64,000 bases of DNA from JALQUL01 sp964556425 (GTDB taxonomy: Bacteria > Pseudomonadota > Gammaproteobacteria > Burkholderiales > Burkholderiaceae_C). The notes below the pieces were generated by a model. It made no database searches and was not told the DNA's origin. It saw only the letters and a list, made by a program, of their open reading frames with translations. Position numbers and translations under genes: made by a program. Below, piece after piece: positions 1-8,516 of this stretch. The DNA lies in contig CAZKWC010000005.1 in NCBI GenBank assembly GCA_964556425.1, positions 19,518 through 83,517 on the forward strand, in the 5' to 3' direction. Each line of letters begins with the position of its first letter. Positions within the stretch are counted from its first letter, which is position 1.

Positions 1-2
1 CC

Positions 3-80
3 CTTGATAATTCTGAATTAAATATACAGCAATGTGTAGATTTGGTGTTATCGTGGTGGCAACAAAAACAGGCTTTTTAA
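3..80 (+). CDS. cmk: Cytidylate kinase, C-terminal end (partial)
   Basis: The window opens inside a gene. Frame 3 reads 25 codons to a TAA at 78-80 and ends in the residues LSWWQQKQAF. The preceding residues (LDNSELNIQQCVDLVL) match the last helix of (d)CMP kinase, which phosphorylates CMP/dCMP for nucleotide synthesis. The position directly upstream of rpsA is the usual place of cmk in proteobacteria. Only the tail is visible, so the call rests on this short match and on the neighbour. Confidence 0.7.
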   Translation, partial: LDNSELNIQQCVDLVLSWWQQKQAF

Positions 81-117
81 AACTTTAAAGAATTATTTTT
101 GAGTCTTTGTAATCGGT

Positions 118-236
118 CTTGGTAACTCCTCTCGCACCGCTAGTGCATGGTTACCAAGGAATTTTAACTAACTGGTGATAGTCACCAAAACAAAAACGAG
201 TCAACTAACTGCCAATTTGTGGTGCTTTTGCATCAC
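118..236 (+). promoter_or_regulatory. rpsA 5' leader with three successive hairpins
   Basis: Three inverted repeats lie between cmk and rpsA. The first pairs CTTGGTAAC (118-126) with GTTACCAAG (150-158) and has a nested GCAC/GTGC pair (134-137/143-146). The second pairs TGGTGA (173-178) with TCACCA (182-187). The third pairs GTGGTGC (219-225) with GCATCAC (230-236) around a TTTT loop. None has a U-tract, so they are not terminators. In E. coli the rpsA translation start region also folds into three hairpins through which S1 represses its own translation. A similar role here is inferred from position and form. Confidence 0.5.
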
Positions 237-274
237 TGATGTTGGGTTGTTTCTTGGCCGTATTAGGAAACTTA

Positions 275-1966
275 ATGTCTGAATCATTTGCCGCCCTGTT
301 TGAAGAGTCGTTGCGTCATGCTGAAATGCGCACAGGTGAAGTTATTACTGCTGAAGTCGTTCGTATCGAACACGGCTTTGTAGTTGTGAATGCGGGACTC
401 AAATCTGAGTCTTATGTGCCAATCGAAGAATTTAAAAGCGATACCGGCGAAGTCGAAGTACAGGTTGGCGATTTCGTCTCTGTAGCTATTGATTCCGTAG
501 AAAACGGTTATGGCGATACAATCTTGTCACGTGACAAGGCTAAACGTTTAGCTTCATGGATGAGCCTTGAGCGCGCCCTTGAATCTGGCGATTTTGTGAC
601 TGGTACTACCAGTGGTAAAGTTAAAGGTGGCTTGACTGTATTGGTCAATGGCATCCGTGCTTTCTTACCGGGTTCATTAATCGAATCACGCCCAATTAAA
701 GACTTAACTCCTTATGAAAATAAGACTATGGAGTTCAAAGTTATCAAGCTTGACCGTAAACGCAACAACGTCGTATTGAGCCGTCGTGCTGTTATGGAAG
801 CTAGCATGGGTGAAGAACGCGCAAAAATGATGGAAACCCTCAAAGAAGGTGCTATCGTTAACGGCGTGGTTAAAAACATCACTGAATACGGTGCATTCGT
901 TGACCTCGGTGGTATCGATGGTCTCTTGCACATCACTGATATGGCATGGCGTCGTGTTCGTCATCCAAGCGAAGTGGTTACAGCAGGTCAAGAAATCTCT
1001 GCAAAAATCCTTAAGTTTGATACCGAGAAAAACCGTGTTTCATTGGGTCTCAAACAAATGGGCGATGATCCTTGGATGGGCGTTGGCCGTCGTTACCCAG
1101 CCAACACACGTTTGTTCGGTAAAGTAACTAACATTGCTGACTACGGTGCATTCGTTGAACTCGAGCCAGGCATCGAAGGTTTAGTTCACGTTTCCGAAAT
1201 GGACTGGACTAACAAAAACATCGCTCCTTCTAAATTAGTTGCATTAGGCGATGAAGTTGAAGTCATGGTTCTCGAGATCGACGAAGACAAACGTCGTATT
1301 TCTTTAGGCATGAAACAATGCAAAGCCAACCCATGGCAAGAGTTTGCACAAAACACAAAACGTGGTGACCGCGTAAAAGGCCCAATCAAATCAATCACTG
1401 ACTTCGGTGTATTCGTTGGTTTGGCAGCTGGTATTGACGGTTTGGTTCACTTGTCTGATTTGTCTTGGAACGAAGCTGGTGAAGCTGCTGTTCGCAACTA
1501 CAAAAAAGGTCAAGAAGTTGAGGCATTGGTCTTGGCTGTTGATATCGAACGTGAACGTATCTCCTTAGGTATCAAACAACTCGACTCAGATCCTTTCACT
1601 AACTTCACTAACGTGAATGACAAAGGTCAAACAGTTACTGGTAAAGTAAAAACTGTTGACGCTAAAGGCGCTGAAATCGATTTAGGCGACGAAATCACTG
1701 GCTACCTACGTGCCAGCGAAATCAGCCGTGACCGCGTTGAAGATGCAAGCAAAGTGTTAAAAGAAGGTGACGAAGTAACTGCCGTTATCGTTAACATTGA
1801 TCGTAAAGCACGCTCTATTCAATTGTCTATTAAGGCAAAAGATGCAGCAGAACAAACTGAAGCAATGGCAACATTGAACCAAAATTCCAGCCGTGAAAAC
1901 GCAGGAACAACAAGTTTGGGTGCATTATTACGCGCTAAACTCGACAACCCAAGCGATAAAGAGTAA
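275..1966 (+). CDS. rpsA: 30S ribosomal protein S1
   Basis: This 563-residue protein is made of six consecutive S1 RNA-binding motifs and matches beta-proteobacterial S1 along its whole length. Recognisable segments include [12 protein letters not shown] at the start, [31 protein letters not shown] and [18 protein letters not shown]1 binds the 5' region of mRNAs and delivers them to the 30S subunit. An in-frame ATG lies upstream at 239, but 275 is preferred: AGGAAA at 265-270 is a good ribosome site, and the family starts with MSESFAALF. The gene stands between cmk and ihfB, the usual order. Its leader contains three hairpins that may mediate autoregulation. Confidence 0.97.
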   Translation: MSESFAALFEESLRHAEMRTGEVITAEVVRIEHGFVVVNAGLKSESYVPIEEFKSDTGEVEVQVGDFVSVAIDSVENGYGDTILSRDKAKRLASWMSLERALESGDFVTGTTSGKVKGGLTVLVNGIRAFLPGSLIESRPIKDLTPYENKTMEFKVIKLDRKRNNVVLSRRAVMEASMGEERAKMMETLKEGAIVNGVVKNITEYGAFVDLGGIDGLLHITDMAWRRVRHPSEVVTAGQEISAKILKFDTEKNRVSLGLKQMGDDPWMGVGRRYPANTRLFGKVTNIADYGAFVELEPGIEGLVHVSEMDWTNKNIAPSKLVALGDEVEVMVLEIDEDKRRISLGMKQCKANPWQEFAQNTKRGDRVKGPIKSITDFGVFVGLAAGIDGLVHLSDLSWNEAGEAAVRNYKKGQEVEALVLAVDIERERISLGIKQLDSDPFTNFTNVNDKGQTVTGKVKTVDAKGAEIDLGDEITGYLRASEISRDRVEDASKVLKEGDEVTAVIVNIDRKARSIQLSIKAKDAAEQTEAMATLNQNSSRENAGTTSLGALLRAKLDNPSDKE

Positions 1967-1980
1967 TCTATTGACCATTT

Positions 1981-2013
1981 ACTAATAACTTGGTTTAAAC
2001 TCTCGTTATTAGT
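1981..2013 (+). other. Inverted repeat downstream of rpsA
   Basis: ACTAATAAC (1981-1989) pairs perfectly with GTTATTAGT (2005-2013), and ATTTTAG follows. It lies 15 bases after the rpsA stop. It may act as an RNA 3'-end stabiliser or a weak terminator. The A/T-rich stem and broken U-tract make the assignment uncertain. Confidence 0.4.
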
Positions 2014-2052
2014 ATTTTAGTTATTAGTTTTCACTTCTTATAGTTGGACAAT

Positions 2053-2092
2053 ACGCCACATGCTAAAAATAAACTAGCTTGTGGCGTGTTTT
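2053..2092 (+). terminator. Probable rpsA terminator or attenuator before ihfB
   Basis: ACGCCACA (2053-2060) pairs with TGTGGCGT (2080-2087), and an inner GCTA/TAGC pair (2062-2065/2075-2078) extends the stem. GTTTTAGT follows. The hairpin lies 40 bases before ihfB, so it could end most rpsA transcripts while allowing some readthrough. Confidence 0.6.
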
Positions 2093-2127
2093 AGTCTGTA
2101 GTATTAACTTTTTTTTATCACACCAAT

Positions 2128-2451
2128 ATGACACGATCCGAGTTGATTGAAGAACTTACCACTCTTTTCCCGCAGCTCTCACATTCGGACATGGAGTCGG
2201 CTGTGAAAACCATCCTTGATGCTGTTGGCAATACACTTGAAAATGGTGATAGAGTTGAAATTCGAGGTTTTGGTAGTTTTAATTTATCTATTCGAGCACC
2301 TCGCCAAGGCAGAAATCCACGTAGCGGTGAATCTGTTTCAATCCCCGAGAAAAAAGTGCCTCACTTTAAACCAGGCAAAGCATTACGCGAAGCAGTTGAT
2401 GCCCATGCACAATTGATTAGTAGTCTTACGTTGCAAGCCAACTCCCATTAA
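2128..2451 (+). CDS. ihfB: Integration host factor subunit beta
   Basis: This 107-residue protein of the HU/IHF family is the beta subunit of the heterodimer that binds and sharply bends DNA in recombination, replication and sigma-54 promoter activation. The start [10 protein letters not shown], the segment [20 protein letters not shown] and the DNA-contacting arm [27 protein letters not shown] identify it as IHF-beta rather than HU. The tail after EAVDAHAQ is slightly longer than in E. coli. Its position directly after rpsA is the classic one. No strong Shine-Dalgarno sequence is visible upstream. An rpoN gene lies at 46.3-47.9 kb, which fits the known role of IHF at sigma-54 promoters. Confidence 0.95.
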   Translation: MTRSELIEELTTLFPQLSHSDMESAVKTILDAVGNTLENGDRVEIRGFGSFNLSIRAPRQGRNPRSGESVSIPEKKVPHFKPGKALREAVDAHAQLISSLTLQANSH

Positions 2452-2463
2452 TTAGGTCCATTT

Positions 2464-2772
2464 ATGAAGCCACTGATTAAAGTCATCAAGGGCTTATTAA
2501 CGCTAGCTGCATTTTTTTTATTTTTTGCGTTTGCTCTGAATAATCAACAAATCGTTCAAGTCAATTTTATCTTTGGAACCTCTCTTGATTTACCATTGAT
2601 TTTATTAATACTTGCTACCTTTGCAATAGGTTTAATCATCGGAACATTTGGAATGTTGGTTCATTGGTGGAAACAACGTGCAACCATAAAAATACAACAA
2701 CAACTTTTACAAAAACCCTCTACCGAGGGAAGTGTAAAACCGCAAGACACTACTTTCCCCTATGAATATTGA
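2464..2772 (+). CDS. lapA: LapA family inner-membrane protein (DUF1049)
   Basis: This 102-residue protein has two hydrophobic segments, about residues 10-28 and 42-66, joined by the short loop NNQQIVQVNFIFGTSLDLP typical of the lipopolysaccharide assembly protein A family. A basic cytoplasmic tail follows. LapA works with LapB in balancing LPS and phospholipid synthesis, partly through FtsH-dependent turnover of LpxC. The gene follows ihfB by 12 bases and overlaps lapB by 11 bases, which indicates translational coupling. lpxC, the expected target of the system, is also in this window at 32.5 kb. Confidence 0.9.
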   Translation: MKPLIKVIKGLLTLAAFFLFFAFALNNQQIVQVNFIFGTSLDLPLILLILATFAIGLIIGTFGMLVHWWKQRATIKIQQQLLQKPSTEGSVKPQDTTFPYEY

Positions 2773-3925
2773 TCTCAGTTGGATTTTTATCGGCCTTCCT
2801 CTCGCTTTTATATTGGGTTGGATTTCTTCAAAAATTGATTTAAAACAACTTCGAATTGAAAATAGGCAAGCACCAAAATCCTATTTCAAAGGGCTCAATT
2901 TTTTACTCAATGATGAGCAAGACAAAGCGATTGAAGCGTTTGTTGAAGCAGTTCAACTAGATCCCGATACAGCAGAACTTCATTTTGCACTAGGTAATTT
3001 ATTTAGACGGCGTGGTGAATTCGACAAGTCTGTTCGAGTGCATGAGCATTTAATAGCAAGAGCTGATCTTTCGCAAGCTGATAGAGACAGAGCACAATAT
3101 GCACTTGCCCTTGATTTTTTAAGAGCCGGATTACTTGATAGAGCTGAAACCGCATTAAAAAAATTAACTCAATCGGGACTGTCTATGCAAGCAGATATTG
3201 CATTGCTAGCTATCTTTGAGAGAACTCGCGACTGGCAACAAGCAAAGATAGTTGCGCAGCGTTTGCAACAACAAGGCAGTGGTGATTTTTCAGTACGTCA
3301 ATCTCATTATTTATGCGAACAAGCTCATGGTCTAATTGGTAAAAAACAGTTTTCAGAGGCTCAACAATTATTAGAGTTGGCACAAACTTTAGCACCCCAA
3401 CATTTGCGCCCTAAAGTGGAAATTGCGCAGTTATACCAAACTAATGAACAGCATGCCAAAGCATTTGAAATTTTAGATTTATTGCTCAGTACTCATGCGA
3501 CAGCCGCGCCGCTGGTTGCAATGCAATATGCCCAACTATCTAAGCATTTAGGACTTTGCCATCATGCACAAAGTAATCTTGAAAAAATTCAAGAACAACA
3601 AAAATGTATTGATATTGCAGCCGCTTTGGAATGGTTAGCAAAAGAAATTAGCAATTCTAATGCCATAGAAAAACGAGATTATTACTTGGCTCATCTACAA
3701 CGCGAGCCTTCACTAATTGCAGCAGGTCGTTGGCTTTTAACTCATCAAGATAAAATGGAAAAACCCATCTTAGAGCCCATTTGTAATGCAATTAATAAAG
3801 CAAGCAAACCTCTTCTAAAGTATCGTTGTGCATCATGTGGCTTTGAAGCACAGAATCATTATTGGAATTGCCCTGGTTGTCAATCTTGGGATAGTTACCC
3901 CTCAAAACGAATAGAAGAGTTATAA
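2762..3925 (+). CDS. lapB: LPS assembly protein LapB (YciM), TPR protein
   Basis: This 387-residue protein has an N-terminal membrane anchor (IDLSWIFIGLPLAFILGW), a series of TPR repeats from about residue 40 to 340, and a C-terminal rubredoxin-like zinc knuckle with two CxxC pairs (YRCASCGFEAQN and WNCPGCQSW). This layout is diagnostic of LapB. In E. coli LapB helps FtsH degrade LpxC and coordinates LPS export. The gene overlaps lapA and is followed by heptose genes, so the segment forms an LPS group. Confidence 0.95.
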   Translation: MNIDLSWIFIGLPLAFILGWISSKIDLKQLRIENRQAPKSYFKGLNFLLNDEQDKAIEAFVEAVQLDPDTAELHFALGNLFRRRGEFDKSVRVHEHLIARADLSQADRDRAQYALALDFLRAGLLDRAETALKKLTQSGLSMQADIALLAIFERTRDWQQAKIVAQRLQQQGSGDFSVRQSHYLCEQAHGLIGKKQFSEAQQLLELAQTLAPQHLRPKVEIAQLYQTNEQHAKAFEILDLLLSTHATAAPLVAMQYAQLSKHLGLCHHAQSNLEKIQEQQKCIDIAAALEWLAKEISNSNAIEKRDYYLAHLQREPSLIAAGRWLLTHQDKMEKPILEPICNAINKASKPLLKYRCASCGFEAQNHYWNCPGCQSWDSYPSKRIEEL

Positions 3926-4012
3926 GTTTTCATACTTTATTTTGTTTTCGAGCAAGTCAAAAGTTAGCATTCAGACTCCATCCAACCAGTAAAATCAAGC
4001 TACTGAAAAGAG

Positions 4013-4966
4013 ATGAGGTTTCTAAAAAATTTTAATATGAGAATCAATCAAGAGGCACTCTTAAATGCCAAAATTTTAGTGGTGGGTGACGTAATGCTAG
4101 ACCGTTATTGGTATGGCTCTGTTGAGCGCATTTCGCCCGAAGCTCCTGTACCCATTGTTCAAGTTGATAAAGAGGAAGATAGAATTGGAGCAGCTGCAAA
4201 CGTCGCCTACAACATCGTTTCATTGGGTGCTAAAGCTTCATTATTAAGCGTGATTGGTGATGATTCTGTTGGTCGTGAATTGCAACAATTAATTGCCGAC
4301 TCTGGTATAGAAGCTTTTTTGCATTTCGACCAAGAAATGAAAACAACAGTCAAATTACGTGTTATTGGTAGGCACCAACAACTCATTCGGATTGATTTTG
4401 AAAGTCCTCCGCAAAAAGAAGTCTTGGCTTCTTTAACTGATTTATTTATACAGCTTCTACCACAGCAAGACTGTATTTTGTTTTCTGATTACGGGAAAGG
4501 TGGCTTGGCCCATATTAGTAAAATGATTAGTTTGGCTAAATTGGCTAATAAAACCGTTCTAGTTGATCCCAAAGGAAAAGATTATTCTAAATATGCAGGG
4601 GCCGATTTAATCACACCTAATAAAAGTGAATTAATGGCAGTTATTGGTAATTGGAAAACCGAACAAGAATTATCTGAAAAAGCCCAAAATTTACGTCAAT
4701 CACTTCAACTCAAAAATCTATTGCTTACCCGTAGCGAAGAAGGTATGACCTTGTTTGATGAGCAAGGTACCATGCATATCGCTGCACAAGCACGGGAGGT
4801 ATTTGACGTAACAGGTGCAGGAGATACCGTTATTGCAACTTTAGCTAGTTTAGTGGGGTCTGGCATTAGCATACGTGAAGCAGTCCCTTTAGCCAATAAA
4901 GCAGGCGGCATTGTAGTTGGCAAATTTGGTACTGCCACTATTAGTTACAAGGAATTATTTGCATGA
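4013..4966 (+). CDS. hldE1: D-glycero-beta-D-manno-heptose-7-phosphate kinase
   Basis: This 317-residue PfkB-family sugar kinase corresponds to the N-terminal half of E. coli HldE. It phosphorylates heptose-7-phosphate to the 1,7-bisphosphate for the LPS inner core. The N-terminal motif [13 protein letters not shown], the segment [11 protein letters not shown] and the catalytic motif [10 protein letters not shown] near residue 265 are present. The C-terminal adenylyltransferase domain of bifunctional HldE is absent, as is usual in Burkholderiales. A second in-frame ATG at 4037 ([10 protein letters not shown]) fits family starts as well, and neither has a clear ribosome site. The gene overlaps hldD by four bases (ATGA). 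Confidence 0.93.
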   Translation: MRFLKNFNMRINQEALLNAKILVVGDVMLDRYWYGSVERISPEAPVPIVQVDKEEDRIGAAANVAYNIVSLGAKASLLSVIGDDSVGRELQQLIADSGIEAFLHFDQEMKTTVKLRVIGRHQQLIRIDFESPPQKEVLASLTDLFIQLLPQQDCILFSDYGKGGLAHISKMISLAKLANKTVLVDPKGKDYSKYAGADLITPNKSELMAVIGNWKTEQELSEKAQNLRQSLQLKNLLLTRSEEGMTLFDEQGTMHIAAQAREVFDVTGAGDTVIATLASLVGSGISIREAVPLANKAGGIVVGKFGTATISYKELFA

Positions 4967-5955
4967 AAACAGTAGTAGTAACAGGCGCAGCAGGTTTTAT
5001 TGGCTCTAATATTATTAAAGGCCTCAATGCTAGGGGCATTAACAATATTATTGCCGTTGATGATTTGACTCAAGGTGATAAATTTAAAAATATTGCTGAC
5101 CTACAAATTTTGGATTATCAAGATGCCAATCAGTTTTATGATTTATTTGATAAAAACTATTTTGGTGCTGTAGAGGCTGTTTTTCATGAAGGTGCTTGTA
5201 GCGACACGATGGAAAGTAACGGTCAATACATGATGCAAAACAATTATGGCGTTTCTTGCCAATTGTTTGAAGCCTGCCAAAAACAAGGAACTAGACTTTT
5301 GTACGCTTCATCAGCTGCTACCTACGGCGCTAGTCAAAACTTTACCGAAGACCCTAAAAATGAGTTACCACTGAATGTCTATGGTTACTCCAAACTATTG
5401 TTTGATCAGCGCCTAAGACAACTTTTAGGCACACAATTTAGTAAAGCAATACATCAAGTCGCTGGTTTCAGATACTTCAATGTTTATGGCCCAAGGGAAC
5501 AGCACAAAGGAAGAATGGCTAGTGTTGCTTTTCATCAGTTCCATCAATTTACAAAGAATGGTTCTGTACAGTTATTTGGTAGTTACGATAACTATGCGGC
5601 AGGCGAACAAAAACGTGATTTTGTCTTTATTGATGATGTAGTGGCAGTTAACTTATGGTTTTATGATAATCCTCTGGCAAAAGGGATTTTTAACCTTGGT
5701 AGTGGCAAAGCCCAGCCATTTAACGATGTGGCTCTAAGCGTGGTGCAAGCATTTACACAAACTAAGTTATCTCTTGAAGAGGCAGTTAACAAAGGTTTAA
5801 TTACTTATGTAGATTTTCCTGATGCATTAAAAGGTAAATACCAAAGTTTTACTCAGGCCGATTTAACTCAATTAAGAGCAGTAGGCTGCCAACACAGTTT
5901 TAGCTCTGTAGAGCATGGTGTAAGTGCTTATATGGCAAACTTACAAAATCTTTAA
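4963..5955 (+). CDS. hldD: ADP-L-glycero-D-manno-heptose 6-epimerase
   Basis: This 330-residue short-chain dehydrogenase-type epimerase converts ADP-D,D-heptose to ADP-L,D-heptose for the LPS inner core. It shows the NAD(P)-binding motif [10 protein letters not shown] at residues 7-16, SSAATYG near 118 and the catalytic YxxxK (YGYSK) near 142. The motif [19 protein letters not shown] is characteristic of HldD. Its start overlaps the end of hldE1, so the two are co-translated. Confidence 0.96.
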   Translation: MKTVVVTGAAGFIGSNIIKGLNARGINNIIAVDDLTQGDKFKNIADLQILDYQDANQFYDLFDKNYFGAVEAVFHEGACSDTMESNGQYMMQNNYGVSCQLFEACQKQGTRLLYASSAATYGASQNFTEDPKNELPLNVYGYSKLLFDQRLRQLLGTQFSKAIHQVAGFRYFNVYGPREQHKGRMASVAFHQFHQFTKNGSVQLFGSYDNYAAGEQKRDFVFIDDVVAVNLWFYDNPLAKGIFNLGSGKAQPFNDVALSVVQAFTQTKLSLEEAVNKGLITYVDFPDALKGKYQSFTQADLTQLRAVGCQHSFSSVEHGVSAYMANLQNL

Positions 5956-6311
5956 ATTTTAAAAATAACGATAATTTGTCGTAATTTTACTCATTGTTAA
6001 TTGTTTTAAATCATTTTTAACATCAATTGACTGATAATGCCTGATTAACGATTAAGTTTGATTAAGTATCAGCTGAATCGTTAGTAAACGTCGGCTTGAA
6101 AAAACCAAGCTATATGCTATTGCTTGAAGTGACCTGTTAGATTGATTGTCTATCTTTACACAATGAAGTTAGATATAAAAAATAAATCCAAGCAGATTAC
6201 TTATTGCTACATAATGAATAGCAATAAACACTTTAACAATTTCTTTTTGTATTTAAAACTGTCTAATCCAATAATTTGATTGTTTTATTTTTTATCACCC
6301 TGGAGTTTATT
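5956..6311. other. Intergenic region between hldD and the ComEA-like gene
   Basis: This A/T-rich stretch of 356 bases has no convincing ORF or RNA gene. One 8-bp inverted repeat, TAACGATT (6046-6053) with AATCGTTA (6076-6083), is visible without a U-tract. The GGAG at 6302-6305 is the ribosome site of the next gene. No promoter could be assigned with confidence. Confidence 0.6.
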
Positions 6312-6788
6312 ATGTTAAAAAAATTAGTCAGTATATTCTTGATGATGAGTGCTGCTTTTGCATTTGCCGCAGTTGATGTTAATAAAGCAACAGTTGCTGA
6401 CCTAGATAGCATTAAAGGAATTGGACCTGCAATTTCTGGAAAAATTATAGATGAGCGTAAAAAAGGCAATTTTAAAGATTGGAATGATTTTATTGAGCGT
6501 GTGAAAGGCATTGGTGATGGCAATGCAGCCAAATTGTCAACTGCTGGTTTAACCGTAAATGGCAGTAGTTTTTCTGGCGCACCTGCAGCCACAACAAAAC
6601 CAGCCTCTAAAACTGCTAGCAAAGAGGACAAAATGAAGCCAGCTAAAGAAGTCGCTAGCAAAGAAGATAAAATGAAGCCAGCTAAAGATACAGCTAGTAA
6701 AGCTGAAAAAGCTAAGCCAGCTAAAGAAGCAGCAAGTAAAGCAGAAAAAACCAAAGCGGCTAAAGATACAGCAAGTAAAGCTAAGTAA
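6312..6788 (+). CDS. Secreted ComEA-type helix-hairpin-helix protein with Lys/Ala repeat tail
   Basis: This 158-residue protein has a short signal peptide (MLKKLVSIFLMMSAAFAFAA). A ComEA-type HhH DNA-binding domain follows, with VDVNKATVADLDSIKGIGPA and VKGIGDGNAAKL forming the two hairpins. A low-complexity tail then contains four 13-residue repeats rich in Lys, Ala, Pro and Ser. ComEA proteins bind incoming DNA in the periplasm during competence. The start at 6312 is chosen because GGAG at 6302-6305 has proper spacing and the residue 1-20 signal peptide follows directly. The H1-like tail is not part of usual ComEA and may add nonspecific DNA binding. Confidence 0.88.
   Translation: MLKKLVSIFLMMSAAFAFAAVDVNKATVADLDSIKGIGPAISGKIIDERKKGNFKDWNDFIERVKGIGDGNAAKLSTAGLTVNGSSFSGAPAATTKPASKTASKEDKMKPAKEVASKEDKMKPAKDTASKAEKAKPAKEAASKAEKTKAAKDTASKAK
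6615..6788 (+). repeat. 39-bp tandem repeat coding for a Lys/Ala-rich tail
   Basis: The units start at 6615, 6654, 6693 and 6732, with a partial fifth at 6771. Each codes for 13 residues of the form (A)SKxxKxKPAKxx. The first two copies are nearly identical in DNA and the later ones have drifted. This is consistent with expansion by in-frame tandem duplication. Confidence 0.85.
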
Positions 6789-6813
6789 GCCAGTTTTCTC
6801 AATCGTTATTCGT

Positions 6814-6853
6814 TAAAAAAGCCATCCGTAGTGATTCACGGATGGCTTTTTTT
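6814..6853 (+). terminator. Intrinsic terminator of the ComEA-like gene
   Basis: GCCATCCGT (6821-6829) pairs perfectly with ACGGATGGC (6838-6846). It is preceded by A6 and followed by T7. The flanking A and T runs could allow termination in both directions. Confidence 0.92.
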
Positions 6854-6911
6854 GCATCAATGATTGACCAATCAGTTTTCTAAAAGATTGCCACAAAATT
6901 GAAGGTAAAAA

Positions 6912-6937
6912 AAAGGCCTCCTTCACAGGAGACCTTT
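6912..6937 (-). terminator. Intrinsic terminator of the RRM gene
   Basis: Read on the minus strand, AAAGGTCTCCT pairs with AGGAGGCCTTT through one G-T wobble around a GTGA loop. A T8 run follows. It lies 20 bases after the stop of the RRM gene. Confidence 0.88.
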
Positions 6938-6956
6938 TATGTTAGCTGGCTGCTAA

Positions 6957-7337
6957 TTAGTAGTTGCCACGGCCACCGCCGTAACCACCACCGCCGCCGC
7001 CGTAACCGCCGCCGCCGCCTTCACGACCGCCGCCAAAGCCACCACGACCACCGCCGCCGCCAAAGCCGCCAGAGCGTGGAGCACGTGGCTCCATTGGACG
7101 AGCTTCGTTCACAACACAGCTACGACCACCTAAGGACGCACCGTTCATGCCTGCAATAGCGGATTGCGCTTCTGCATCGCTGCCCATTTCGACAAATCCA
7201 AAACCTTTGGATCGGCCGGTATCACGTTCCATCATCACTTTGGCAGATGTTACTGTGCCAAATTGACTAAAACTTTGCTCCAAATCGCCATCGCGAACCG
7301 AATATGGCAAATTGCCCACATACAGTTTATTGCCCAT
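6957..7337 (-). CDS. Glycine-rich RRM RNA-binding protein
   Basis: This 126-residue protein has one RNA recognition motif over about residues 3-78. RNP2 (LYVGNLPYSV) and RNP1 (KGFGFVEM) are both intact. A Gly/Arg/Tyr-rich tail of about 40 residues follows. Such proteins bind single-stranded RNA and are often cold-induced in cyanobacteria and proteobacteria, probably acting as RNA chaperones. The start at 7337 is preferred because GAGGAG lies seven bases upstream; a TTG-based extension of five codons is unlikely. The upstream region of several hundred bases leaves room for a long leader. Confidence 0.93.
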   Translation of the reverse strand: MGNKLYVGNLPYSVRDGDLEQSFSQFGTVTSAKVMMERDTGRSKGFGFVEMGSDAEAQSAIAGMNGASLGGRSCVVNEARPMEPRAPRSGGFGGGGGRGGFGGGREGGGGGYGGGGGGYGGGRGNY

Positions 7338-7941
7338 TAAGGGACTCCTCAAAACACATCAAATAAAAGCGATAAGCTCCGAATAGCACATTCAACTCGT
7401 ACCCCATAGGCACCGCCTAAGCGCGAAGCAAACCCATCACCAACAGTGTGCACCAAAACTAGTACACGGTTTGATTATGATGGGAAAACAATAGTTGTGC
7501 TCACTTACTTGTGTATTTATTCAAATATTTATGCTCAATATGTATTTATAGGCATTTTTACAACTAATTGATATAAAAATTTCATAGAAATTAAGTAAAA
7601 ACCCGAATAAAAGTTGAAGTTTATAAGTTTTTTAGTTAGAAAATATTTGAGCTCTGCTAGATACATACCTTTTAACTAAAGATATAGTGACCAACTTTAT
7701 GTGTGGCATCTCTCAATGCAAACATAAAAATAAAAATGACTACACCATGCTAGGGGCAAAGCATAGGAGAAAAAAGAGTTTCAAGCTTGAAAGCAAAACG
7801 CCATAATTGACCAACTTGACGCACAAGGCATGCACCAAGCAAATTATCTAACCATTAGGCTTAAACCAACTGAGGTCATTTGGCGACATAAGAAACTGAC
7901 CATCTGTATAAATTAGAACGCACTTCAAGGCATAATAGAGG
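7338..7941. other. Intergenic region between the RRM gene and rnpB
   Basis: This stretch of about 600 bases has no supported gene. The part near 7338-7500 would be the 5' leader of the minus-strand RRM gene. Close to rnpB, CATAAT at 7931-7936 could be the -10 element of the rnpB promoter, though no good -35 element is visible. The remainder is A/T-rich with no clear signal. Confidence 0.5.
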
Positions 7942-7996
7942 GGTGAAGTTTGCCAGACTGTCGCTGGTGCAAGGACAGAAATGTCGCACTGGAGGA
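7942..7996 (+). repeat. 55-bp contig-end copy of the rnpB 5' end (assembly duplicate)
   Basis: These 55 bases are identical to 8097-8151 on the other side of the N run. An exact 55-base overlap at contig ends is typical of a de Bruijn graph assembly with k = 55 whose contigs were scaffolded without being merged. The true chromosome probably has a single copy. The real 5' end of rnpB therefore has the upstream context shown here, at 7860-7941. Confidence 0.85.
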
Positions 7997-8096
7997 NNNN
8001 NNNNNNNNNNNNNNNNNNNNNNNNNNNNNNNNNNNNNNNNNNNNNNNNNNNNNNNNNNNNNNNNNNNNNNNNNNNNNNNNNNNNNNNNNNNNNNNN
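7997..8096. other. Assembly gap (100 N)
   Basis: Exactly 100 N, a placeholder length. Because the flanks overlap by 55 identical bases, the gap is probably false and should be closed by merging the two copies. Confidence 0.9.
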
Positions 8097-8097
8097 G

Positions 8098-8423
8098 GTG
8101 AAGTTTGCCAGACTGTCGCTGGTGCAAGGACAGAAATGTCGCACTGGAGGAACGTCCGGACTGCAAAGAGTGGCGTAGCAGCTAACAGCTGTCCACCGTG
8201 AGGTGAGGATTAGAGCAACAGAGACGAGCCGGTTAAGTCCGGATGAAACGGGCAATCTCTACGCGCAGCAATACCAAGTAGGCCAATGTTGATGCGACTC
8301 GCAGAGTTGGCGGGTAGGTAGCACCGAGCTTAAAAGCAATTTTAAGCCAAGATAAATGACAGTCATTCATTGTTAAACTTGTTTAATAATGAACACAGAA
8401 TCCGGCTTATCGGCAGACTTCAC
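8098..8423 (+). ncRNA. rnpB: RNase P RNA (class A)
   Basis: The catalytic RNA of RNase P matures tRNA 5' ends. The 5' GTGAAGTTTGCC (8098-8109) pairs with GGCAGACTTCAC at the 3' end (8412-8423) as helix P1. The conserved core is present: GGAGGAACGTCCGGACTGC near 8146, AGAGCAACAGAGACGAGCCGG near 8211, and the 3' ACAGAATCCGGCTTATCGG near 8395. A T5 run follows at 8426-8430. The region that usually holds helix P12, between GGATGAAACGG and the AATACCAAGTAGGCC segment, looks very short. The first 54 bases are repeated before the gap as an assembly artefact. Confidence 0.95.
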
Positions 8424-8516
8424 ACTTTTTCTTATTTCATCTCCACCTATTGCTAAACAATATTTAACAAATCAATTTAAAATAAAAACGCTTTTTTATT
8501 TTAAATCTATTAACTC

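Noticed and set aside
6263..6802. Minus-strand hydrophobic ORF opposite the ComEA-like gene
   Set aside because: Its repeats of Leu/Ala/Ser derive from the Lys/Ala repeat codons of the real gene.
6899..7159. Plus-strand ORF rich in Arg and His opposite the RRM gene
   Set aside because: It is the mirror of the glycine-rich coding region on the other strand.
7699..7806. 35-codon ORF beginning MCGIS upstream of rnpB
   Set aside because: The start resembles glutamine amidotransferases only in its first residues. It is short, lacks a ribosome site and shows no family match.
7848..8255. ORFs that cross the N run over rnpB
   Set aside because: They exist only because N is translated as X and lie over an RNA gene and a false gap.
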